DNA of 11,196 bases from Clostridia bacterium (GTDB lineage: Bacteria > Bacillota > Clostridia > Christensenellales > CAG-917), in contig JAFWBH010000078.1 of assembly GCA_017507205.1 (NCBI GenBank), positions 1-11,196 on the forward strand, in the 5' to 3' direction. Made by a program: the position numbers and the translations under genes. Below the pieces are notes generated by a model. That model ran no database searches and was not told where the DNA came from. It was given only the letters and a program-made list of their open reading frames with translations. Shown here piece after piece: positions 1 through 6,428 of this stretch (the stretch's first letter is position 1; each line of letters starts with the position of its first letter).

Positions 1-1
1 C

Positions 2-2428
2 AAAGCAATGCTCGCAGTGGTTTTGATTCTTGTCCTCGTCCTTTCACTTGTTGCATGTAACGACACAGATAAGTGCAAAGATGGACACACCAATGCAAAT
101 CAAGACAGAAACTGTGATGTTTGTGGCGAAGAAATCGCAAAATGTGCAACATGCACAGACGCAGACAACAACAAGAAGTGTGATGTTTGTGGCTCAAAAG
201 TCAGCCCCCAAGAATGCACAGACCACACAGATGACAACTCTGATGGATTGTGGGACAATTGTGGCGAAGAAATAGGCAATGTAACCACAACATCAGAAGC
301 TTTCTTCCAAAACCTTTGGAATGCAGCAGCACCTATCGGTGGCACAAAGCCTGCAGAGGAAGATGATCTCGCAGTTGAAATGGACATGAGCCTTGCACTT
401 GGCAACAATGGCACACTTGCAGATCTTGGCATCAACATTGGTCTTGTCCTTGACAGAGCAAATGGTGCACACAGTGCAGCAAAGATCGGCGTCTATGACC
501 ACGAAAACAATGCAAACCTCTTCACAGTCTATTACTTCCTTGATGATCCTTACTTCTTCTACATCAACGCACTTGGCCAATCATTCAAGATGGCAGTTGA
601 CTACAACTACAATGAAGAAGCAGCAACAATCATCAACGATACAATCAACGCAAACCTCGGTGAGCTTCTTGGCGCAGACACACTCAAGGATTTCCCCAAC
701 GTTGCAGCAGAATCAGTCATGAGCATCATCAACAATCTTGTTGACGATTTCGGCGCAGCATGGAACCTTGACCAACCCATCAACGCAATCACAGGACTCC
801 TCGGTGTCAACATCGGTGAACTCCTCGGCAGCGAAGATATGGCTGGCACACTCACAATGGTCAACGGCATCCTCGTCCAACTTGCAAACAGCCTTGGCGT
901 AAAGGGCTTCAAGGGCATTGAGCCTGAAAAGCTTGCACAAAGCGATTCAGTCATTCTTGACCTTCTCGTTGGCGTTGGTCCCCTCCTTTTCAGAACAGTT
1001 GAAGAAATCGATGGTGGTCAAATCACATACCTTGACCTCACAAAGAATGGTATCATCGGCAAGGCAAGTGGTCTCCTCAGAGGTCTTCCTATGGGTCTTG
1101 GAACACTCATTACAGAAATGGAAGAAATCTCACTCAGCTACACAAAGGATGACGCTGGCGTTATTGATTCATTTGGCATGAACATCGTTCTTGGCACAGA
1201 TGACAAGCCCTTCAGCATCGGCCTCAGCATCAATGAACTCGCAATCACAGGCGTTGACGCAGCAAATGCAGACGACATCCTCGGCGCAGACAAGGAAACC
1301 TTCAAGGATTACTTTGAAATCAACACTGGCCTCACAATCGAAATTGCACCTGATACATTGGTTGTTTCACTTGACGGCGAAGAAGCATTCGACTTTGAAG
1401 GCACATACACAATGGCACTCAGAGGTCAAATCGACTTCATGAATGATCCTGCAAGCACAGAAAAGGAAAATGAAACAAGAGTCTATGCAAACATCAAGCA
1501 CAACACAACTGAAATCGCAAGACTCACATTCGATGGCTCATCATTGGCACTTGGCGTTGACTCATCAAGCCCCGTTGTCAAGTTCATCGTTGAAGAAGGC
1601 ATTTCACTCCTCCTCCAAGAGCTGGCAGAAGCAAACCAAGTCAATGGCGAACCTGATATATGGCTCAGAGGTCTTGTAATGGGCATTGCAAACGTTGCAT
1701 ATACAGACAACTATGCAGATGCAGCAGCACTCAAGGCAGCAACAGACTTTGAAATCAACACAGCTCTCACACTTGACAATGGTGTTGCAATCACAGACAT
1801 CACCCTCAGCGACATCAAGACACACGGCTTGCGCCTCCTTGGTGCAGCAAGGGATGCAATCGGTGGATTCCTCGGCGGCAGTGAATCAGCAGCAGTTGAA
1901 GATGACCTTGCAGGCATCGTTGAACAAGCATGGCAACCCAACATCTACAAGCTCCTCACACTTCTCAGCAAGGCAATTGATGGCAACCTCAAGACTGGCC
2001 TTACAGCAGAAATTGACGATCTTGGTGACTTTATCTGCAAGCTCTTCAATGAGGTGACACCCACAGAAGAAGATCCCAGAACACAAACTGGTCCTCTTAC
2101 AACAGAAGAACTTTGCTACGGCAACCTTGAAGCAGGCATCTTTGGTCTCTTCACAATGCTCGACAGCGAAAGCTGGAATGCAAAGCAATTTGCAACCGAC
2201 ACATTCGGTGAAGCAGCATGGGCAGGCGATGACATCCTCGTTGAACTCATGAGCAGCAGCATTTCAATCAACATCAAGTCAGACATGACAGGCTCAATTA
2301 GAATTGCAAACGGTGACTGCTACATCGCAATCAGCTATTCAGCAGGCATCACAGCAAGCGACAATGCACCCAGCTGGGACAATGTGACATTCCCCGACGT
2401 CTCAACATGGGCAACATATGTGCTGTAA
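2..2428 (+). CDS. Large uncharacterised lipoprotein with N-terminal CxxC repeats (5'-partial)
   Basis: Function not recognised. The frame is open to the window edge. The ATG at 8 gives 806 residues, but the codons before it read Lys-Ala, and a lipoprotein signal needs a basic n-region, so the real start probably lies just outside the window. Numbering from that ATG, a hydrophobic stretch 2-16 ends in the lipobox LVAC with lipidated Cys17, so the protein should be anchored outside the membrane. Residues 23-89 hold three Asp/Asn-rich repeats with CDVCG-type motifs. The rest (about 95-806) has almost no Cys and alternates amphipathic helices with beta-like strands; FEINTGLT (436) and FEINTALT (581) suggest a degenerate internal duplication. 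The alternation recalls LolA/LppX-type lipid- or hydrophobe-binding lipoproteins, but that is a weak fold guess. Codon use is strongly biased (GCA, ACA, ATC, CTC, AAC), suggesting good expression. A terminator follows 30 nt after the stop. Confidence 0.85.
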   Translation, partial: KAMLAVVLILVLVLSLVACNDTDKCKDGHTNANQDRNCDVCGEEIAKCATCTDADNNKKCDVCGSKVSPQECTDHTDDNSDGLWDNCGEEIGNVTTTSEAFFQNLWNAAAPIGGTKPAEEDDLAVEMDMSLALGNNGTLADLGINIGLVLDRANGAHSAAKIGVYDHENNANLFTVYYFLDDPYFFYINALGQSFKMAVDYNYNEEAATIINDTINANLGELLGADTLKDFPNVAAESVMSIINNLVDDFGAAWNLDQPINAITGLLGVNIGELLGSEDMAGTLTMVNGILVQLANSLGVKGFKGIEPEKLAQSDSVILDLLVGVGPLLFRTVEEIDGGQITYLDLTKNGIIGKASGLLRGLPMGLGTLITEMEEISLSYTKDDAGVIDSFGMNIVLGTDDKPFSIGLSINELAITGVDAANADDILGADKETFKDYFEINTGLTIEIAPDTLVVSLDGEEAFDFEGTYTMALRGQIDFMNDPASTEKENETRVYANIKHNTTEIARLTFDGSSLALGVDSSSPVVKFIVEEGISLLLQELAEANQVNGEPDIWLRGLVMGIANVAYTDNYADAAALKAATDFEINTALTLDNGVAITDITLSDIKTHGLRLLGAARDAIGGFLGGSESAAVEDDLAGIVEQAWQPNIYKLLTLLSKAIDGNLKTGLTAEIDDLGDFICKLFNEVTPTEEDPRTQTGPLTTEELCYGNLEAGIFGLFTMLDSESWNAKQFATDTFGEAAWAGDDILVELMSSSISINIKSDMTGSIRIANGDCYIAISYSAGITASDNAPSWDNVTFPDVSTWATYVL
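74..274 (+). repeat. Three Cys-rich repeats within the lipoprotein
   Basis: Residues 23-43, 46-65 and 70-89 (counted from the ATG at 8) are three copies of a roughly 20-residue unit: Cys, a stretch rich in His/Asp/Asn, then CDVCG and two or three polar residues ending in Ile or Val. The first two copies keep the CxxC pair (36/39 and 58/61). In the third the first Cys is replaced by Trp (W82) and only C85 remains. The DxDxN-like spacers resemble calcium loops and the CxxC pairs resemble zinc ribbons. Similar repeats sit just after the lipidated Cys in other clostridial surface proteins. Metal binding is inferred. Confidence 0.7.
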
Positions 2429-2458
2429 TCAACAACAATAATCGCAAGATTATAAATC

Positions 2459-2489
2459 AAAAAGGCAGTCCTCGGACTGCCTTTTTTCT
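2459..2489 (+). terminator. Rho-independent terminator after the first lipoprotein gene
   Basis: GGCAGTCC (2464-2471) and GGACTGCC (2474-2481) form a perfect GC-rich stem, realistically 7 bp with a CTCG tetraloop. It is preceded by five A and followed by six T (2482-2487). The A tract upstream makes it symmetrical, so it could work in both directions. Its 34-nt core, 2460-2493, recurs exactly at 5806-5839. Confidence 0.95.
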
Positions 2490-2544
2490 TTGCATTTTTT
2501 GATGGGCTTTATTATATATGTGAGGAAATTCTGGCAAGGCTATA

Positions 2545-2573
2545 TTGACAATAAAACTAATATAAGCTATACT
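2545..2573 (+). promoter_or_regulatory. Promoter P1 of the RyR-domain membrane protein gene
   Basis: TTGACA (2545-2550) and TATACT (2568-2573) are separated by exactly 17 bp: a full consensus -35 and a five-of-six -10 for the housekeeping sigma factor. The expected transcript start is near 2580, giving a leader of about 60 nt that contains the palindrome at 2597-2617. Confidence 0.75.
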
Positions 2574-2580
2574 TTTTTTA

Positions 2581-2609
2581 TTGACAATCGTTTATTCTGC
2601 AAATATTTT
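2581..2609 (+). promoter_or_regulatory. Promoter P2 of the RyR-domain membrane protein gene
   Basis: A second consensus TTGACA (2581-2586) stands 17 bp before TATTTT (2604-2609), a four-of-six -10. It would start transcription near 2616, only about 23 nt before the ATG. Its -10 lies inside a perfect palindrome, so it is the more likely regulated promoter of the pair. Confidence 0.5.
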
Positions 2610-2617
2610 ATTTGCAG
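2597..2617 (+). promoter_or_regulatory. Perfect 9-3-9 bp palindrome, candidate operator
   Basis: CTGCAAATA (2597-2605), centre TTT, and TATTTGCAG (2609-2617) form a perfect inverted repeat. It covers the -10 and expected start point of P2 and lies in the leader of P1 transcripts. Position and two-fold symmetry suit a dimeric repressor that blocks P2 and impedes P1. No regulator gene is in the window. A role as an RNA hairpin is possible but weak because the stem is AT-rich. Confidence 0.55.
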
Positions 2618-2623
2618 GCTTCA

Positions 2624-2630
2624 AAAGAGG
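2624..2630 (+). promoter_or_regulatory. Ribosome binding site fixing the start at 2639
   Basis: AAAGAGG lies 8 nt before the ATG at 2639. The longer in-frame alternative, a TTG at 2612, lies inside the palindrome and has no Shine-Dalgarno sequence, so it was rejected as start. Confidence 0.65.
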
Positions 2631-2638
2631 AACAAAGG

Positions 2639-5600
2639 ATGAAAGACTTTACAAAGAAAAGAAGGCAATCTTACAGAAAAGAATTGACGTTGTGTCGCAA
2701 TGTAATTATTGGTATGGCAGTTTGGCTTTTTGTGATGTGGCTAACATGGAAATTATTGGGGGGCATTATTCCCTCATTAATTCCCTCAACAAATAAGGCT
2801 GCACAATATGCAATACAAGTGATACAGGGTTTTGTGTTTGTGATAGTTACCTGGCTTATTACAATGTATGTTTACATATGCTTAAGACAAATAAATTCGC
2901 ATACAAAATATGCCGTTGAGGTGGCGTGTATGTCGCTGGTGATATTGGCAGGGATAGCAATATTGCTCTGGGCATTATATTATCAAACAGATGGCACAAG
3001 AGCCTTTTTCGGATCAGTTTTTACAGCCATAGGTAGCTTGACCTTTGAAGGTCTTACAGATAAGCTTGCCAACACTACTATTATGATAGACGGACAAGAG
3101 CTTGACTTTGAGGTTTTATTCTATGGGTGGGCAATTTATGCTGGATTGACATTCCTCAGCATCATTACGACAAAAAGTAATTATGAGGTTTTCTCTCGCA
3201 TTAAGTTGGTGTTTTTGCCAGAGTGGAGAAAGGACATTTATGTATTTTCTGCACTGACAGAAGAGACGCTGATCCTTGCAGAGTCCATTGAAAATGAAAA
3301 CAAACTCAATAATTGCACCATAGTATTTGCTGGTCCATCGCTGAAGCCCTTTGACAGAAAGGATGAATTATGCATTCAAGCTATGGCAAAAGGATATCTC
3401 TATTGGTCTTATTCAAAGGGAAATAAAAAAAGCATTGATAGGGCATTGTATTTAAATAATCGAAATTCAAAGAAATATAAAAAAAGATTTGTGGTTTTTG
3501 CCTTTGCTACAGACAATGATGTTCCTAGCGAAGAGGACAACATGGAGTTCGTTTTCTCTGATATCAAAAAACGAATCAGAAGAAAAAAGCAATTCTTTGG
3601 TATCGACAATAAATTAAGAATCGAATATTACATTCTGACCAAGCGCACAATCAACTATCCTGCATATGACCTTACAGATAGGGAATTCATTTGCGAGTAT
3701 TTTGATGCAATAAATCCCAAGCAAATATTGGTGCATGAAGACGGGAAGAGCATACCCAAACAGATAAGGAAAATGGATTTAAAGGGCCTTGAGAATGATT
3801 TTAAAAAATACGTTATTAGCTCTAAGGACGAACAAAAGGCTAAAGAAAAAGAAATCGCAAAACGTTTAGATGACAAACGAGAAGCAGAAGAAAAAGAGAC
3901 AAAAGAACACTCTAGGACTGAACAAATCAACAATGAGGACTTAACAAAAAAAAGACTTTATGAAAGCGAATTATATGTTCAAACGCACTATTCGGACATA
4001 TTAAAGGCAATAAGAGAAGATTATGCAGATAGAATCATCATCAATGTTTGGAGCGAGGCTCTAACAATAGCAAAGGATGCTGCATGGAAAAGCACAGATC
4101 TCATTGTTTCAAAAATTCAAAGCTGGGAAGGCGTTGGTTGTGACAATCAGCAACAGAATTTAACAGAGGAAAGAGAGACAATTGGAGACAGAGGAGCAGC
4201 TTTACCTGTCCCGTCAAACAAGCTGGAGAGCCTTAATATATGGTGCTTGGGCTTTGGCTCAACAGCGCAAGAAATTGCAAAGGCGGTCTATGCTCAGTCT
4301 AGCTATATAGATTCAGAAGGAAAATCTCCAGAGGTTCACATCTTTGCATACGATAAGAACATGGATACAATAGAAGGCTTGTTTAAAATGGAGCATCCCT
4401 GTTCAATTGTTATAAAGGAAGATAAAAACGCAAGCTACAATCAAGCCAACAATAATCCTAATAGAGTAAAGGCAGAAGGTAGTGATATAGAAATCGAGCC
4501 CAAAAAGAGCATTGAAAATGACGAGTTCAAAATAAAAGGGTCATCCCAAGAGCTTACTTACCCAGTGTTTCATTTTAAAAAATGGGATTGTTGCAGTAGA
4601 GAATTTTTAGAAGAATTTGATAAAATGGTTGTTGGTGCGTCGGCAGAAAGCAAAATTACCCAACAAGAGCAGCCCGACGTGTTTGTTATTGCAACAGGAG
4701 ATGATTACAACAATATTCGCATTGCAAATGCAATCATTCAAGATACAGTAAATGAGTCAATATCAGCAGTGGACAGAAAAGGTGTTAACAACGACACTGT
4801 TGAAGGCGATTCACATGTGTCGAATAAGCATGCAAGCAATAAAAAGCAAATAATATTCGTCAACGTGTGGGACAAGAAGAATAATGAATTGCTATTGACC
4901 TGTGGTGGAGAAAAACGTAAAAGTGCACCCAGAAGAGAAGGGGACAATAGTGCACAGACCAGTGACGCCAAGTGGGATTATATATCCATCAATGACAAAT
5001 TGGACGTTTATGTAGTTGGCAACAATGAGGATGTATATTCGTATGAGGTTATCAACACAGAGGAGGAAAGCAGGTATCACGCCAATTATAAAGCAATAAG
5101 CGGCTTCATATACAGCCTTATAAATAACAGGCTTGAAGATAAGTTAAAAGAGTTCTGCAAAGAAAAGGTAGACGATAATGATGTGATTGATGTGACGCTA
5201 AAAAAGGCCAAAGAGTTGCTGGAAAACTTGAAAAAATGCATTTTCCGTGGAGAAGAAATAAGCAAGGAAGAAAATAATATAAGACAAATGTTCGCAGATA
5301 TCAAGGATAAGCTTATAGGAAATGAGGCCAAAGCAAAGGAATATATAAATTCTATTAGCTCTTTGAAATCGCTGAAGGACATCACAATGGACGATCAGCT
5401 TATAATTGCCTTGATGATTGTTGCGGTAATCTGTGATGAAATTCAAATTATGGAAGAAGAAAACAGATTGAAGGAATACGGTCGGGTGGATGTATGGGCC
5501 AAGGAGTCTAATCAGTTGGCAGAGCTATATTATAAGGTGTTGGCAAATGTATCATCAACACTTGAAGAAAAGGGGATGGGCATAAACAAATATCATCGTT

Positions 5601-5791
5601 TATGTAAAATGGAGCATTTGCGTTGGTGCCGAATTCACTGGTCAAACGGATGGACTTATACAGAAAATGAAAACAAATCGGAGCTTAAAAGACAGCATAA
5701 TTGCTTGTGTGGATTTGCATATATTGAGGGACATTATTTGTATGATGTAATCAATGTGCTGTTTGCAGAAACAAGAAAATATGGCAAATAA
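2639..5791 (+). CDS. Four-TM channel-like protein with two Rossmann/RCK-like regions and C-terminal RyR-like domain
   Basis: 1050 residues, no gene name recognised. A basic N-terminus is followed by hydrophobic segments at about 22-48, 59-82, 92-115 and 159-178. Between the last two lies a hydrophobic loop (122-138, core FTAIGSLTFEG) placed like a channel pore loop but lacking the GYG potassium filter. Residues 199 to about 380 start with a beta-alpha unit (DIYVFSALTEET) typical of a Rossmann-like domain without a glycine-rich loop. A charged coiled coil follows (about 395-445). Near 532 begins a second, TrkA-N/RCK-like Rossmann region: GFGSTAQE (538-545), an acidic residue ending strand 2 (D572), and DVFVIATGDD (680-689). 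The C-terminus (about 985-1048) matches the RyR domain pattern: EHxRW (992-996), GWxY (1004-1007), HxCL (1020-1023), YD (1035-1036). Known: RCK domains bind nucleotides or ions and gate channels, and RyR domains occur in ryanodine receptors and bacterial proteins. Inferred: a ligand-sensing membrane protein, possibly in nucleotide-based signalling or defence. It is transcribed alone between identical terminators and uses more AT-rich codons (ATA, TTA, AAT) than its neighbours, consistent with transfer or low expression. Confidence 0.85.
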   Translation: MKDFTKKRRQSYRKELTLCRNVIIGMAVWLFVMWLTWKLLGGIIPSLIPSTNKAAQYAIQVIQGFVFVIVTWLITMYVYICLRQINSHTKYAVEVACMSLVILAGIAILLWALYYQTDGTRAFFGSVFTAIGSLTFEGLTDKLANTTIMIDGQELDFEVLFYGWAIYAGLTFLSIITTKSNYEVFSRIKLVFLPEWRKDIYVFSALTEETLILAESIENENKLNNCTIVFAGPSLKPFDRKDELCIQAMAKGYLYWSYSKGNKKSIDRALYLNNRNSKKYKKRFVVFAFATDNDVPSEEDNMEFVFSDIKKRIRRKKQFFGIDNKLRIEYYILTKRTINYPAYDLTDREFICEYFDAINPKQILVHEDGKSIPKQIRKMDLKGLENDFKKYVISSKDEQKAKEKEIAKRLDDKREAEEKETKEHSRTEQINNEDLTKKRLYESELYVQTHYSDILKAIREDYADRIIINVWSEALTIAKDAAWKSTDLIVSKIQSWEGVGCDNQQQNLTEERETIGDRGAALPVPSNKLESLNIWCLGFGSTAQEIAKAVYAQSSYIDSEGKSPEVHIFAYDKNMDTIEGLFKMEHPCSIVIKEDKNASYNQANNNPNRVKAEGSDIEIEPKKSIENDEFKIKGSSQELTYPVFHFKKWDCCSREFLEEFDKMVVGASAESKITQQEQPDVFVIATGDDYNNIRIANAIIQDTVNESISAVDRKGVNNDTVEGDSHVSNKHASNKKQIIFVNVWDKKNNELLLTCGGEKRKSAPRREGDNSAQTSDAKWDYISINDKLDVYVVGNNEDVYSYEVINTEEESRYHANYKAISGFIYSLINNRLEDKLKEFCKEKVDDNDVIDVTLKKAKELLENLKKCIFRGEEISKEENNIRQMFADIKDKLIGNEAKAKEYINSISSLKSLKDITMDDQLIIALMIVAVICDEIQIMEEENRLKEYGRVDVWAKESNQLAELYYKVLANVSSTLEEKGMGINKYHRLCKMEHLRWCRIHWSNGWTYTENENKSELKRQHNCLCGFAYIEGHYLYDVINVLFAETRKYGK

Positions 5792-5805
5792 ATCTATTGG
5801 CATGT

Positions 5806-5837
5806 AAAAGGCAGTCCTCGGACTGCCTTTTTTCTTT
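5806..5837 (+). terminator. Rho-independent terminator after the RyR-domain gene
   Basis: GGCAGTCC (5810-5817) pairs with GGACTGCC (5820-5827), with four A before and six T after (5828-5833). It begins 15 nt after the stop codon. The 34 nt from 5806 to 5839 are identical to 2460-2493, so this gene is bracketed by two copies of one terminator. Confidence 0.95.
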
Positions 5838-5839
5838 GC

Positions 5840-6355
5840 CTATTTTGTGTTGTATCCTTTGCATTTTAATGCTTTATTATTCGTCTTTTTAGTGACATTA
5901 TTTGTGCCTTTTTTGTGCTATATTCTTTGCTTTGTTTATGATCTTTTTGTGTCATTTATATGCTCAGTCATTGTTGCTTTAATGCATTTTTTCTTTGTGT
6001 ATTTGCTGGTTTTAACCTTGGCTTTTCGTGGCCAGTTTTTCTATAAAAATCATGATGAGATTTGGGCTTAAATGGGGGTGAAAAAAGGAGATTTTTTTAT
6101 TAAAAATTCAACGAGCCCGATAGAAAGCTGAAAAATGCAAAAATTGGGAAATAAATTGACAAAAAATGCGTTTTTTGTAAGTTTTTTAAAAGTGATATTC
6201 TATCCAGTTGGATTTTGACGAAAATTGGCAAAATTGACAAAGGACGCAAAATGTTGAAAAAAATGTTTTCAAAAAAAATTTTTTGTAGATAATCGGTTAG
6301 ATTTACGGAAAAATTGGTGCCAAAATTTTCAAATGCGAAATTTGCAAATTCCATA
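5840..6355. other. Long AT-rich intergenic region without a convincing gene
   Basis: About 515 bases with no gene I can support. The first part (5840 to about 6060) is T-rich on the + strand with many TTTGTG and CTTTG words; the second (about 6085-6350) is A-rich. The A-rich part repeats a motif pair, AAAATTGG followed shortly by AAATTGACAAA (6140-6163 and 6221-6241). It also holds two perfect inverted repeats: ACAAAAAA/TTTTTTGT (6159-6178, loop TGCG) and TTGAAAA/TTTTCAA (6254-6272, 5-nt loop). Open frames here (74 residues from a GTG at 5847; 84 Phe-rich residues on the minus strand, 6354-6100) look like by-products of base composition. Confidence 0.7.
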
Positions 6356-6384
6356 TTGACACAAAACCCTTGGTTTGTTAAAAT
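6356..6384 (+). promoter_or_regulatory. Promoter of the malQ-pullulanase operon
   Basis: TTGACA (6356-6361), a 17-bp spacer, then TAAAAT (6379-6384), preceded by TGT (6376-6378) as an extended -10. The expected start is near 6391, leaving a leader of about 38 nt to the malQ ATG. The spacer holds the interrupted palindrome AAACC-CTT-GGTTT (6364-6376), a possible but short operator. The promoter also rules out the in-frame TTG at 6375 as the malQ start, since it would not be transcribed. Confidence 0.8.
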
Positions 6385-6416
6385 ACAAAGGCAAAAGAAA
6401 AAAGTTATTTTCAGAT

Positions 6417-6424
6417 AAGGGGAG
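6417..6424 (+). promoter_or_regulatory. Ribosome binding site of malQ
   Basis: AAGGGGAG ends 4 nt before the ATG at 6429. The spacing is slightly short for the last bases but good for the AAGG core. It supports 6429, giving a 502-residue protein of normal MalQ length. Confidence 0.7.
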
Positions 6425-6428
6425 CATC

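Noticed and set aside
122..320. Long overlapping frames in the Cys-rich part of the first lipoprotein gene
   Set aside because: They overlap an intact lipoprotein reading frame with signal peptide and strong codon bias; the alternatives have no starts with ribosome binding sites.
2612..2638. TTG at 2612 as start of the RyR-domain protein
   Set aside because: It lies inside the palindrome with no Shine-Dalgarno sequence, whereas the ATG at 2639 has AAAGAGG 8 nt upstream.
3035..3055. Pore-loop region of the RyR-domain protein as a potassium selectivity filter
   Set aside because: The loop reads FTAIGSLTFEG and has no GYG or close variant, so a classical potassium channel call is not justified.
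5847..6071. 74-residue hydrophobic frame starting with GTG after the second terminator
   Set aside because: It has no ribosome binding site, begins within 10 nt of the terminator, and its Phe/Leu/Val content is what a T-rich strand gives by chance.
6254..6272. TTGAAAA/TTTTCAA inverted repeat as a CcpA cre site
   Set aside because: The centre is AAATG rather than the required CG core and the spacing is wrong, so catabolite control through this site is not supported.
6100..6354. 84-residue Phe-rich minus-strand frame
   Set aside because: It is a composition effect of the A-rich + strand, has no well-spaced Shine-Dalgarno sequence or promoter, and its start abuts the malQ promoter.
6375..6428. 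TTG at 6375 as an N-terminally extended malQ start
   Set aside because: It lies within the promoter spacer, upstream of the expected transcript start, and lacks a ribosome binding site; the ATG at 6429 has one and gives the normal length.
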